DNA of 64,000 nucleotides. Origin: an uncultured Saprospiraceae bacterium (GTDB taxonomy: Bacteria; Bacteroidota; Bacteroidia; Chitinophagales; Saprospiraceae). The stretch covers positions 1 to 64,000 of the forward strand of contig CALJOK010000059.1 in NCBI GenBank assembly GCA_937981555.1, read 5' to 3'. Below are positions 37,837 through 46,787 of this stretch, in pieces. The position numbers and the translations under genes were made by a program. Position 1 is the stretch's first letter. Each line of letters begins with the position of its first letter. The notes under the pieces were generated by a model. It searched no databases, was not told the DNA's origin, and saw only the letters and a program-made list of their open reading frames with translations.

Positions 37837-39231
37837 TTACTTCCGAGCCAGTAATCCATTCAACCTCCCCATATAATTTTCCAAAATATTTAACATCCTT
37901 AAAAAATCAGCATCAGTCGGGTTTGGATAATCCTTTTTGATAGAATCAATCGCTAAACTCAAATGCCCTTTCGCTGCAAACGGTTGATTCTGTTGATAAA
38001 ATTCTGACATGATTTTTAAATCCTGCGCCATCTGAGCAATACGATAATTTTTCTCCACGTCTCGATCTTGAAGCATATTATGAGCTGTCCATGAATTGTC
38101 AATTTCCAAATTAGTTCTTAGATTTTGACTCACCATTTTATTTTTTTGAACATCAAAATAATTCAATCTTACTTTGATCCTTGTTCCTTTTTCTTTCCCA
38201 CCTTTTACTTTGAATTTTGTTAAAATGACTTGTGTCAAACCAGCATTGATATTATTTAAATTCAATCGGATAGTTCGATTATCTATGGTAGGATTATATC
38301 CATAAAACTGAGCAACTTCTAAATTTTCTCCAAATTCAATTTCCAAAGAAGGCATTTTTGCAGCAGGATAAAGTAAGGCTTCCACCTCATTTACAAATAT
38401 TTTTGTGATATCATTTGGATCATTAATAAAATGAATTTGGTTCTTTCCATTCTGAGTCAATTGTCTTGATAACTCATAATTAAAATCAACTCCAACTCCA
38501 ATCATGGCAAAATCAATCGAATTTTCAGCCGAATATCCTTGACTGTTTTGGATCATTTTTTCAGGATCAATAACGCCAGTATTGGCAATCGCGTCAGTCA
38601 AAACAATGACTCGACTGGAAACATTATTGCGATCATTTTTTAAAGCCTCCTGAAAACCTAACATAATTCCGTCATGTAAATTTGTTGATCCGCCTAATTG
38701 AATACTTGAAATCGCTTGTTGAATTTTTGTTAAATCATTTACATTTTGAGTAGGTAAAATAACCTTGGCAACATGGTCAAATTGAACAATTGAAATAAAA
38801 TCTTTTGGACGCAAATGTTTTACTAATTCAGTCATGGCTTGCTTCGTTTTTATCAAACGACCTTCCGCTGCCATTGAACCACTTTTGTCAATAACCAAAC
38901 TAATATTGACTGGCGGAGAATTCAAATAAGCTTCTTTTCGACCTGTGGTCAAACCAATCTGAAGTACTGCTTCATTGCTCGCAGGTGATACCATATTGTT
39001 CCCCCATCGAACATCTAATCCAACTGCTAAGTTTCCCTCTGGCAAAGGCAAATTATGAGTGTGGTAATTGAAGTATTCCTCGACTACAATTTCGCCTGGT
39101 TGAGGGATAATCATTTGAGCTGATTTTTGTTTACTCATGCCCATTGAAGCAGAAGAATATCCTTGTTGAGCGAATAATAAAAAAGGAGCATTAAGTAAAA
39201 TAAATAAGACTAGAAGTTTATAATTTTTCAT
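37837..39231 (-). CDS. Von Willebrand factor A domain protein
   Basis: 464 aa with signal peptide MKNYKLLVLFILLNAPFLLFAQ. A VWA domain (about 115-290) has an intact MIDAS motif DKSGSM (with VIDKSGSMAAEGR), Thr in GGSTNLHDG and Asp in VLTDAIANTG. The N-terminal part (NYHTHNLPLPEGNLAVGLDV) and the C-terminal part (about 300-464) are typical of the secreted YfbK/BatA-like VWA proteins. The C-terminus is helical. Protein binding in the envelope is likely, ligand unknown. It is divergent from the 39534 gene. Confidence 0.88.
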   Translation of the reverse strand: MKNYKLLVLFILLNAPFLLFAQQGYSSASMGMSKQKSAQMIIPQPGEIVVEEYFNYHTHNLPLPEGNLAVGLDVRWGNNMVSPASNEAVLQIGLTTGRKEAYLNSPPVNISLVIDKSGSMAAEGRLIKTKQAMTELVKHLRPKDFISIVQFDHVAKVILPTQNVNDLTKIQQAISSIQLGGSTNLHDGIMLGFQEALKNDRNNVSSRVIVLTDAIANTGVIDPEKMIQNSQGYSAENSIDFAMIGVGVDFNYELSRQLTQNGKNQIHFINDPNDITKIFVNEVEALLYPAAKMPSLEIEFGENLEVAQFYGYNPTIDNRTIRLNLNNINAGLTQVILTKFKVKGGKEKGTRIKVRLNYFDVQKNKMVSQNLRTNLEIDNSWTAHNMLQDRDVEKNYRIAQMAQDLKIMSEFYQQNQPFAAKGHLSLAIDSIKKDYPNPTDADFLRMLNILENYMGRLNGLLARK

Positions 39232-39533
39232 CTTTTAATGTTTTAAATTCTTGAACATCAGAAATGTTGAAGAACGATTTTTTAATTAAAAATAATTTCG
39301 AGATAAATCTAAGGGCAATGGCAGGGGAGAATCAAAAAAATCATTTGTAAAGACTTTGTAAAGACTTTGTAAAAACGCTTACAAGGTTTTACAGAAGTTT
39401 ACAAAGATTTATGTGGATAGTATTTTTAGTGTAAGTAATTGATTATCAGTTACTTAAATTTTGAGGGTTTTTTTTGAAGAAATCAATAAGAATAGAAAAT
39501 GAAAAAAGTGCAGAAAATATTTAACTTAGTTTT
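39232..39533. other. Divergent promoter region with tandem 11-bp repeats
   Basis: About 300 bases between divergent genes. Apart from the repeat cluster at 39344-39406 I see no gene, and the region must hold both promoters. Confidence 0.5.
39344..39376 (+). repeat. Three tandem 11-bp units, candidate regulator-binding site
   Basis: TTTGTAAAGAC occurs at 39344-39354 and 39355-39365, with TTTGTAAAAAC at 39366-39376. An inverted copy of the core, TTTACAAAG, lies at 39398-39406. Tandem units of about one helical turn between divergent genes are typical of operators (inference). Confidence 0.5.
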
Positions 39534-40481
39534 ATGAATGAAGTGGAGTATTTTTATCATTTAAAAAAAGAATTGCTGGGGAAGTATCAAGAAACCTATC
39601 CTCAATGGAAAAGGCCAATTCATGATTTTAAAGGAAAAGAAATCGCCAATTTTCAAGAACTGTTACAAGAGAAAGTTAATAGTAGAATAAGTGAGAAATG
39701 GTTTTATACTCATTTAAAACCAACTAAAAATGAGAAGCTTCCAAGAATGGATATGCTTGATTTATTAAGTCAATTTTTAGGTTTTCCCGATTGGGAAAAA
39801 TTCAAAATTGAACATCAAATAGAGGTAGAAGTAAAAAAGATAATTGATACAAGAAATGATGAGATTTTCACTCTACCTTCTAAGGAAAAGATAGCCCTTT
39901 TTGTGATTGCCCTTTCTGTGATTTATTGGTGGGTTTTTCCTTCTTTTAGTAAAAACAATGATACTTATCAATTTTGTTTTGAAGATGGAGATACACATTT
40001 ATTGATTGAAGATCAGGCAGTTGAAATCCAAATTTTTCAAGAAGGAGAATCTCCAGTTTTTCAAAAAACTAATGCTGAAGGTTGCTTTAATTGGGATACG
40101 AAAAATGAAAAAATAACCTTTGTCGTTAAGGCACCTTATTATCATTCAGATACGATATCGAGAGTAATAAAAAATAAAAATCATCAAGAAGTTATATCGT
40201 TAAAAAAAGATGATTATGCTTTGATGATTCATCTTTTTTCTAATTCAGATTTTGAAAGTTGGGAAAAAAGAAGACAGCAACTCGATCAGATGATATCAGA
40301 TGAGGCAATCATTTTTCAAGTAGAAAAAGGAAATACAATGTCAGGTTTGGGCATGTTGAACAAAGAAGAATTTATTGATCGATTGACTTTACCGATTAAT
40401 AGTTTAAAAAATATTAGAATCATTCATTCCATTTATCAAGGTGAAAAAATATATCGCTTGAGGTTTATTTTGGACGAGTAA
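39534..40481 (+). CDS. Membrane protein of unknown function, 315 aa
   Basis: The N-terminal 110 residues are cytoplasmic and helical (EVEYFYHLKKELLGKYQETY, WFYTHLKPTKNEKLPRMDML). One membrane segment (FVIALSVIYWWVF, about 124-136) follows. The outer domain (140-315) is alpha/beta with FCFEDGDTHLLIEDQAVEI and a carboxypeptidase-regulatory-like turn (GCFNWDTKNEKITFVV). The N-terminal WF-TH-LK-PTKNEKLPR motif looks like a small conserved domain in Bacteroidota regulators, but I could not confirm. It starts a two-gene unit with the next gene (12-base gap) and is divergent from the VWA gene. Confidence 0.65.
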   Translation: MNEVEYFYHLKKELLGKYQETYPQWKRPIHDFKGKEIANFQELLQEKVNSRISEKWFYTHLKPTKNEKLPRMDMLDLLSQFLGFPDWEKFKIEHQIEVEVKKIIDTRNDEIFTLPSKEKIALFVIALSVIYWWVFPSFSKNNDTYQFCFEDGDTHLLIEDQAVEIQIFQEGESPVFQKTNAEGCFNWDTKNEKITFVVKAPYYHSDTISRVIKNKNHQEVISLKKDDYALMIHLFSNSDFESWEKRRQQLDQMISDEAIIFQVEKGNTMSGLGMLNKEEFIDRLTLPINSLKNIRIIHSIYQGEKIYRLRFILDE

Positions 40482-40493
40482 AATCTAGAAATT

Positions 40494-41087
40494 ATGGAAA
40501 AGTTATTTTACGGAAATATATTGTTATGGATCTTAGTTTTTGTTCCTCAAATATTGTTGAGCCAAGCGGCAACTATTCCAGATGAAGCTGCTTATCAAAG
40601 GATGGAACAACAATTTGAAGCGCCAAAAGTCTCCTCTGAGCAATTATTTTTATTTGAAAAAAAGGGAATCCAACATTTGAAGGATTTTATGAATGTAGTG
40701 GAAATGCTTTCGGCAGATGAGGTTGATTCCAAATTTCAAGGTAGACTAAAAATGGCTGCGGCAAAATATTTTTCAGCTCCAACTGATTCTTTATTTTTAT
40801 TGGAAGGGAAAAAAATATACCCAATTTCAATCAGAGATTTTTTGGAAAATTTAGAGAAAGAAGATTCGAGATTTCAAGAAAATAAACTTTCCAATTTTGA
40901 ATCTACGACTCCTGTTTTTGTAGAAAAAGAATACACTTGGAAAGTTTCTTTTTTACTTTCTCAAAAAGAAACTGATGCTAAAAAAATGACTGCCATATTA
41001 ATTTTAAGGAAAGAAAAAAAGAAATTTGGAAGTATCGAGAAAGAAGTCTGGGAAGTGTTTTTGAGAAATATAATTGAGCAAGAATAA
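40494..41087 (+). CDS. Secreted protein of unknown function, 197 aa
   Basis: The signal peptide is MEKLFYGNILLWILVFVPQILLSQA. The mature protein is charged and partly helical (VSSEQLFLFEKKGIQHLKDF). No family is recognised. A 12-base gap to the preceding membrane protein makes one operon very likely, so the two may act together at the envelope. Its stop abuts the stop of the convergent HI0933-like gene with no spacer. Confidence 0.65.
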   Translation: MEKLFYGNILLWILVFVPQILLSQAATIPDEAAYQRMEQQFEAPKVSSEQLFLFEKKGIQHLKDFMNVVEMLSADEVDSKFQGRLKMAAAKYFSAPTDSLFLLEGKKIYPISIRDFLENLEKEDSRFQENKLSNFESTTPVFVEKEYTWKVSFLLSQKETDAKKMTAILILRKEKKKFGSIEKEVWEVFLRNIIEQE

Positions 41088-42266
41088 CTATTTAATATCA
41101 ATCGCTTGAGCCATTGAAAAACACCCTTGGAGCAAAAAGCCACCTGTTGGCGCATCCCAATCTAACATCTCTCCAATCACAATAATCGAAGGATGTTTTT
41201 TCAAAGAAAAATTAGAATTAACTTCATCTAAATCAATTCCACCTACAGTCGATATAGCTTCTTCCATTGGTCGCAAAGATTGAATTGGGATTTGTAAATG
41301 TTTTACACTAGTAATAAATACAGATGGTTCAAGAAAATATTTTTTTTCAGAAAAAGATTTAATTAATGCGACTTGGGTAGAGTTTAAATTTAAAGCTTGG
41401 GCAAATGCTTTTGTTTTGGGAGGCTTGTTTTTTATTTTTTGTAATAATTGTTCTCGGGTGTTAAGTGGTTTGAAATCAATATTTATGGTTGGGGTATTTC
41501 CTTTTGAAAATGCTTCCCGTATTTTCCAAGTGAGTGGATAAATCGCGTTTCCTTCCAATCCATATTCAGTAATAATTGCTTCTCCTTTTACTTCAAGATC
41601 ATCAATACTGATGCTGATATTTTTTAAAGGCTTACCTGAGTGGTGTGTTTTAAAGTGGTCAGGCCATTCGATATTCAAACCACAGTTAGAGGCTTGAAAA
41701 GGAACTGTTTTAATTCCAATCTTTTCAAAAGTAGTTATCCATTTCCCATCTGAACCTGTCTTTGACCATGATGCTCCACCTAACGAAAAAATATAATAAT
41801 CTGCATCTAAAATCATTTCGGATTCATCAGTTGTAACAATACAATTACATTTTTCATTAAAGCCAATAAATTCATGATGAAAGAAAAAATTAACTCCTTT
41901 TTCAACCAGTCGATCTTTTATTTTTTTTAAAACTTGAGCTGGTTTAATTCCTTTTTCTGGAAAAACTCGACCACTTGTTCCTATAAAAGAAGGAATGCCT
42001 AAGTTGGACAACCAACTTCTCATTTTCGAAGAATCATTTTTCAATAAAGCTTTTTCTAAAAAATAATGGGGCAAGTAATGTTGAGCTAAATCTTCTCCCT
42101 CTACTTTGTTTGTTAAGTTAAAACCACCATTTCCAGCTACGAGGAATTTTCGCCCAATCGTTTTTCCCTTGTCATAAATGGCTATTTCGAAATCATCGCA
42201 CAAGCGATCAGCGGCCATTAAGCCTGCAGCACCTCCACCAATAATTATGATTTTTTTCTTTCCCAT
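41088..42266 (-). CDS. HI0933/YhiN (BaiN)-family flavoprotein
   Basis: 392 aa, cytoplasmic. The FAD-binding GGGAAGLMAADRL motif (GxGxxG, residues 8-20) is followed by the family signature GRKFLVAGNGGFNLTN. SKTGSDGKW and the C-terminal NSNFSLKKHPSIIVIGEMLD, then GGFLLQGC, complete the fold. Members bind FAD/NAD(P)H and reduce unknown substrates. BaiN-type members act in bile-acid dehydroxylation in gut bacteria, which does not transfer here. It is followed by a terminator region and is upstream of nothing on its strand. Confidence 0.88.
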   Translation of the reverse strand: MGKKKIIIIGGGAAGLMAADRLCDDFEIAIYDKGKTIGRKFLVAGNGGFNLTNKVEGEDLAQHYLPHYFLEKALLKNDSSKMRSWLSNLGIPSFIGTSGRVFPEKGIKPAQVLKKIKDRLVEKGVNFFFHHEFIGFNEKCNCIVTTDESEMILDADYYIFSLGGASWSKTGSDGKWITTFEKIGIKTVPFQASNCGLNIEWPDHFKTHHSGKPLKNISISIDDLEVKGEAIITEYGLEGNAIYPLTWKIREAFSKGNTPTINIDFKPLNTREQLLQKIKNKPPKTKAFAQALNLNSTQVALIKSFSEKKYFLEPSVFITSVKHLQIPIQSLRPMEEAISTVGGIDLDEVNSNFSLKKHPSIIVIGEMLDWDAPTGGFLLQGCFSMAQAIDIK

Positions 42267-42324
42267 TTTAAATTAATCAATTTCAAACACAAACCTAATC
42301 ATTTTTCATTCATCCAAAAAACAG

Positions 42325-42360
42325 AAAAGCGGTTTCATCAATAAAGATGAAACCGCTTTT
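42325..42360 (-). terminator. Terminator after the response-regulator gene
   Basis: A perfect 15-bp stem (42325-42339 with 42346-42360) and 6-base loop, 21 bases beyond the minus-strand stop at 42381. Confidence 0.85.
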
Positions 42361-42380
42361 GTGGTAAAAATTAATATATG

Positions 42381-42812
42381 TTAAACTGGTTCTTGAACGT
42401 TTGTTCTTTCCCAATATTTAGCAACTAAGTCATGTAAAATTTCTTCTGAAAGTGGCTTTCCTCGATATTCTTTAATTAATGGATTGTCTTCCGCTCTTCG
42501 CAAGTCATCTGGATGTGAAGAAGTAGAAAGCATCACAATAATATTTTCAGCTTGTTGACTGCAATCTAAATTTTTGTATTCTTCCATAAATTCCCACCCT
42601 GTCATTTTAGGCATATTGATATCTAAAAACACCAAATTAGGTCTCGGGTTTTCTTCGTCAAATGGGCTTTTGAAATATTCCAAAGCTTCGATAGCACTCG
42701 TTTTTACAATAATCTTATTGGTGCAATTTGCGTCCTCAATTACCATTTTGTGGTATAAATTAGTTGCGTAATCATCATCGATCAATAAGATGCAATTCAA
42801 TTTCTTTTCCAT
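42381..42812 (-). CDS. Single-domain response regulator (CheY-like receiver)
   Basis: 143 aa, one receiver domain and no output domain. The acidic pocket is DDDYATN at 12-18, the phosphoacceptor is Asp64 in NLVFLDINMPKMTGWEF, the switch Ser/Thr lies in VMLSTSSHPDD, and the conserved Lys in YRGKPLSEE. Bacteroidota carry many such stand-alone receivers. The partner kinase is not in the window. It is bracketed by a terminator at 42325 and a 260-base upstream gap. Confidence 0.9.
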   Translation of the reverse strand: MEKKLNCILLIDDDYATNLYHKMVIEDANCTNKIIVKTSAIEALEYFKSPFDEENPRPNLVFLDINMPKMTGWEFMEEYKNLDCSQQAENIIVMLSTSSHPDDLRRAEDNPLIKEYRGKPLSEEILHDLVAKYWERTNVQEPV

Positions 42813-43071
42813 TTTTTGAAATTTTTTTATTCAAAAGGGCAAAATAATTTAGCCTTTCGCCAATTGTTAGAAATATGTATTAATTGAGAATAAATAAGGA
42901 GGGAATCGAAATCGAAGAGAAATGTAAAACTTAAAGTATTGATTTTCAATTAGTTAGAAGTTGTAGGTTCTCTTATGTTTTAAAAAGGTAAATTTTTAAA
43001 ATTTGAATTCTACTTAGAGTAAATCCAAATTCTATTCCAGTTTCTTAAAGTTGCGCTAACTTTTTGGTTTT

Positions 43072-43497
43072 TTATAAAAATAATAATTCGGGAGCTTTGC
43101 CTAATCGTCCAATAACAATGGCATTTTGATCAAAATCTTTTCCCAAATGAATCGCCTCAATTTTCGAAATATCTAAAATAAACAAACTTTTCTCCGCTTT
43201 CCATTCCTTATTTTGAGGAACTCCAAAACCTTCAGTAAATACCCATTGTTTATTTTTTGCAAAATTTTTCAATTTTGAATGGCGAATTTCATTTTCAGAA
43301 AGAGAAAGCGGTTTAGAAAAAGGATTCCATGCAGAAATGAATGCCCAAGAGAATGCATTATTATCGATGAGAAACTCTTCTAAATCCCAATTTTCTTCCT
43401 CAATCCGGAGTTGTAATCCCAAATGTTTGACTTCATAAAGTGTAGCTAAATAAGCTTCTCGAAGTTGTTGGTCTATATTCCTTGAATTATCATCCAT
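43072..43497 (-). CDS. DUF3293-like protein, 141 aa
   Basis: The core FSWAFISAWNPFSKPLSLSE with WNP and a following N, then GKAPELL at the C-terminus and DFDQNAIVIG match the DUF3293 pattern. It lacks a signal peptide. Function is unknown. It is divergent from yidC with about 130 bases between, which hold the yidC promoter. Confidence 0.7.
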   Translation of the reverse strand: MDDNSRNIDQQLREAYLATLYEVKHLGLQLRIEEENWDLEEFLIDNNAFSWAFISAWNPFSKPLSLSENEIRHSKLKNFAKNKQWVFTEGFGVPQNKEWKAEKSLFILDISKIEAIHLGKDFDQNAIVIGRLGKAPELLFL

Positions 43498-43524
43498 ATG
43501 TTTATTATAAAATCAACAAAATTG

Positions 43525-43532
43525 TACCTTTG
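43525..43532 (+). promoter_or_regulatory. Candidate -7 element for yidC
   Basis: TACCTTTG matches TAnnTTTG. A TGTTTA at 43499-43504 could be a weak -33 at a spacing of 20. The leader to the ATG at 43629 would be about 90 bases. Confidence 0.5.
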
Positions 43533-43628
43533 CGGAGGTTTTTGAGAAAAACACAGTTATTGCCCCTTTTTGAGCATTTTTATCAAGTTAACAATTAATA
43601 ATCGGCAACTAACTACCAAAATTTAAAA

Positions 43629-45524
43629 ATGGATAAGAATAATTTAATTGGAATGGTTTTGATTTTTGTTTGCCTGATGGCTTACATGCAATTAAATCAA
43701 CCCACTACAGAGCAAATTGCAGAGGAAGAAAGACTTCGTGACTCTATCGCTCTTGCCCAAGAAACAAATGTAAATGCAGATGAAGAGGGGAGCATTTCAA
43801 ATGAGAATACCTCAACTTCAATTGCAGAGTTATCAGATTCTTTGAAGCAAATGGAATTGGGTAAAAAATATGGATATTTTGCCGCAGCTGGAAGTGGAAC
43901 GGAAGAGAATCCTGTTTTAGAAAATGATTTGGTGAAAATCACTTTTTCTAGTAAAGGAGGAAAAATCAAAGAGGTATTATTGAAAGAGTATTTCACCTTA
44001 TTGCCTGATTCTTCGGGAACAAATATTCAGGCTGCGTTAAAATTGATGGAAGATCAGAAAGATCGATTTGATTATATTTTTCCAATTCAAGGAACTGGAA
44101 AGATTCGGTCAGGTGATTTATTTTTCAATACTCAAAAAAATGGTAACACAATCACTTTCCGAGCGGATGCTGGAAATGGAAGATATTTTGAACAAAAATA
44201 TTCATTGAGTCCTGATAATTATGAGTTGGCTTATGATATTAAGTTTGAAGGGTTGAAAGACATTGTGCAATCTGGAGAATCGAATATTGAATTGCATTGG
44301 AAAAATTACCTAGGTAAATTAGAAAAAAGTACTTACTACGAAAGAATTTACTCGAGTACTTATTTCAAAGCTGCGGAAGATGATATGAGTTATTGCTCTT
44401 GTACGAGTGATGGCGAAGAAGATGCAGACGGCGAGCCTGTTGCTTGGTTGTCTCATTCCAATCAGTTTTTTAATAGTTCATTAATGACTAATGGAAAACC
44501 TTTCCAATCGGCATTTATGACTACTAAAATGTTGACGGATGAAGATGATGATTTGAAAATCTTGGATTCAAAAATTAAAATTCCTTTTGGGCAAAGTGCT
44601 TCTGAATCATTTGCGATGAAAATGTATATCGGGCCAAATGAATTTGAAAGATTGGCGGCTTTTGATAATGAATTGCAAGATATTGTTCCTTTTGGGAAAA
44701 GTGTTTTCGGTACAGTAAATCGATGGATCGTTCGTCCGTTGTTTAATGTTCTTTCGAAATATATCGGAAGTATGGGGATTGTGATTTTGGTGCTAACCTT
44801 TTTAATCAAATTGGTTTTATATCCTTTGACTTATAAAATGTTGTACTCTCAATCAAAAATGGCAGCCCTCAAACCTCGGTTAGCCAAAATGAAAGAGAAA
44901 CTTAAAGACGATACTCAAGCTCAACAAGTCGAGAGTATGAAAATGTATCGGGAGTATGGTGTAAATCCGATGGGAGGTTGTTTACCGATATTTTTGCAGA
45001 TGCCGATTTGGATTGCGTTGTATCGTTTTTTCCCAGCGAGTATTGAATTTAGACAAGAAAGCTTTTTGTGGGCAAGCGACCTTTCTTCTTATGATGCATT
45101 TTTTCAATTACCATTTGAGATTCCAATGGTAGGTTCGCATTTGAGTTTGTTTACTTTGCTTTGGGCGGTGACGACTGTGATGTACACGTATTATAATACT
45201 AAGCATATGGATTTTTCAGGGCAACCTGCGGCGATGAAATATATGCAATATATGATGCCGATTATGTTTATGGGATTCTTTAATAGTTATGCATCAGGAT
45301 TGACGGCTTATTTATTTTTCAGTAATCTTTTTAATATTGGACAAACTTTGATTACGAAAAATTTCATCATTGACCATGAAAAGATAAAATTAGAACTGGA
45401 AGAAAATAAAAAGAAACCAAAGAAAAAAGGTGGTTTCCAAGAGAGAATGGCTTCTATGATGGAAGAGCAAAAGAAGAAGCAAGAAGCGATTCAGGCAGAG
45501 CAAAAGAAGCGGAAGAAGAAGTAA
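43629..45524 (+). CDS. yidC: Membrane protein insertase YidC
   Basis: 631 aa. The N-terminal membrane anchor (NLIGMVLIFVCLMAYMQ), a large periplasmic beta-sandwich domain (about 75-360), then the conserved insertase core (about 370-600): YPLTYKMLYSQSKMAALKPR, the Arg-bearing groove region, the NPMGGCLPIFLQMPIWIALY motif, and later helices ending in MKYMQYMMPIMFMGFFNSYA. A Lys-rich C-terminal tail (KKKPKKKGGFQERM to KKRKKK) typical of Bacteroidota YidC could contact the ribosome. It inserts inner-membrane proteins alone or with SecYEG. Confidence 0.96.
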   Translation: MDKNNLIGMVLIFVCLMAYMQLNQPTTEQIAEEERLRDSIALAQETNVNADEEGSISNENTSTSIAELSDSLKQMELGKKYGYFAAAGSGTEENPVLENDLVKITFSSKGGKIKEVLLKEYFTLLPDSSGTNIQAALKLMEDQKDRFDYIFPIQGTGKIRSGDLFFNTQKNGNTITFRADAGNGRYFEQKYSLSPDNYELAYDIKFEGLKDIVQSGESNIELHWKNYLGKLEKSTYYERIYSSTYFKAAEDDMSYCSCTSDGEEDADGEPVAWLSHSNQFFNSSLMTNGKPFQSAFMTTKMLTDEDDDLKILDSKIKIPFGQSASESFAMKMYIGPNEFERLAAFDNELQDIVPFGKSVFGTVNRWIVRPLFNVLSKYIGSMGIVILVLTFLIKLVLYPLTYKMLYSQSKMAALKPRLAKMKEKLKDDTQAQQVESMKMYREYGVNPMGGCLPIFLQMPIWIALYRFFPASIEFRQESFLWASDLSSYDAFFQLPFEIPMVGSHLSLFTLLWAVTTVMYTYYNTKHMDFSGQPAAMKYMQYMMPIMFMGFFNSYASGLTAYLFFSNLFNIGQTLITKNFIIDHEKIKLELEENKKKPKKKGGFQERMASMMEEQKKKQEAIQAEQKKRKKK

Positions 45525-45597
45525 TAGACTAATGGGTGAATTGTTTTGTTTAATGATTTAAAATAAAACAGTATATTTACATTATTCAAAAAAACAG

Positions 45598-45634
45598 CGG
45601 GAATGAGTACATCAAAAGGGTGTGTTCATTCCCG
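45598..45634 (+). terminator. Terminator after yidC
   Basis: A 9-bp stem (CGGGAATGA with TCATTCCCG) followed by TTTTTATTTT, about 75 bases after the yidC stop. The loop is 19 bases. Confidence 0.7.
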
Positions 45635-45737
45635 TTTTTATTTTGATTTATCACAGAATTTAAAAAGAGTATTGCCACAGCTAAAACTCTGATCAACTCT
45701 ACGTCAATCTCCTTTTTTCTCTGCGGTAAAAAATACT

Positions 45738-45745
45738 TACTTTTG
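45738..45745 (+). promoter_or_regulatory. Candidate -7 element for the nuclease gene
   Basis: TACTTTTG fits TAnnTTTG and lies 33 bases upstream of the ATG at 45771. No clear -33 TTG. Confidence 0.45.
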
Positions 45746-45770
45746 ATTTTAAAACAAATAAAAAAATACA

Positions 45771-46706
45771 ATGGCAAAATTAAGAAGGAATCATGACAAG
45801 GCAAGTGGAGGAGGACTACTTTCAAAGTCTGTAGTTTTTGCAGGCATTTTAGGTTTATTAGCCTATTTGTTTTCGATGTTCAATGGAGGCGAAACACCTG
45901 AACCAATTGTAGATGAAAAAGATAAAGAGAGGAAAATCGAAATTGAATTTGGAGGAGATGGATATATTTTGCCTACTGATTTTTTTCCATCGTCAACTAC
46001 AGGTGAAATTATTAAACATACCTATTATGCTATGTCTTACAATGAAGAACACGAACAGCCAGAATGGGTAGGCTATGAATTGACGAAAGAAAGTATCCGG
46101 GTGAAGAATGTAAAAAGAAGTGGGGATTTTCGTCCTGATCCAAAAGTTAGGAAAGCTTCAGCAGTCAAAAATGATTATCGAGGAAGTGGTTATGATCGAG
46201 GACATTTGGTTCCAGCAGGAGACATGGCATTCAATAAAAAAGCAATGTCTGAAACTTTCTACTTGAGTAATATGAGTCCGCAGATTCGGAATTTTAATTC
46301 TGGAGTCTGGAGACAATTGGAAGAAAGTGTGAGAGATTGGGCTTGGGATAATAAACATATTTATGTAATTTCTGGACCAGTTTTGACACGTGGAATTTTG
46401 GATAGAATAGGGCCAAATAAAGTTTCGGTGCCTGAGGAATATTATAAAGTGATTTTGGATTACACTCAACCAAGTTTGAAAGGTATTGCGTTTTTGATGC
46501 CAAATGAAATCAGCACGCTTCCAATGATGGATTATGCATTGAGTATCGATGAGGTGGAAGAAATTACAGGGATTGATTTTTTTGCACAAATAGATGTAGA
46601 AGAACAAGCAAAATTGGAAAGTAAATATGATGTGAGGTCTTGGAGAGTAGATGGAAATAAAGAGCGAGCAAGAATTGAAAAGGCAAAACAGTTGAAAAAT
46701 AAATAA
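45771..46706 (+). CDS. DNA/RNA non-specific endonuclease, membrane-anchored
   Basis: 311 aa. A membrane segment at about 21-37 (VVFAGILGLLAYLFSMF) follows a short Arg/Lys-rich cytoplasmic end, so the nuclease domain faces the periplasm. The catalytic motif is YDRGHLVPAGDM with DRGH at 142-145, followed by SNMSPQIRNFNSGVWRQLE, where the Asn residues bind the metal ion. The fold is that of NUC1/Serratia nuclease. It may degrade incoming or environmental nucleic acid. This is the second extracytoplasmic nuclease in the window. Confidence 0.92.
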   Translation: MAKLRRNHDKASGGGLLSKSVVFAGILGLLAYLFSMFNGGETPEPIVDEKDKERKIEIEFGGDGYILPTDFFPSSTTGEIIKHTYYAMSYNEEHEQPEWVGYELTKESIRVKNVKRSGDFRPDPKVRKASAVKNDYRGSGYDRGHLVPAGDMAFNKKAMSETFYLSNMSPQIRNFNSGVWRQLEESVRDWAWDNKHIYVISGPVLTRGILDRIGPNKVSVPEEYYKVILDYTQPSLKGIAFLMPNEISTLPMMDYALSIDEVEEITGIDFFAQIDVEEQAKLESKYDVRSWRVDGNKERARIEKAKQLKNK

Positions 46707-46787
46707 TGAAGTGACTATCTTTGAAATGTTAGTCGAAAAGAGGTAGGATATTCCCAAACAAAATTTAATCTTTTAAAAATTAGACAG

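Noticed and set aside
45586-45825. Minus-strand ORF around the yidC terminator
   Set aside because: It crosses the terminator hairpin and the nuclease promoter and start, with no coding features.
46158-46757. Long minus-strand ORF opposite the nuclease
   Set aside because: The nuclease motif DRGH is intact on the plus strand; the other strand has no recognisable protein.
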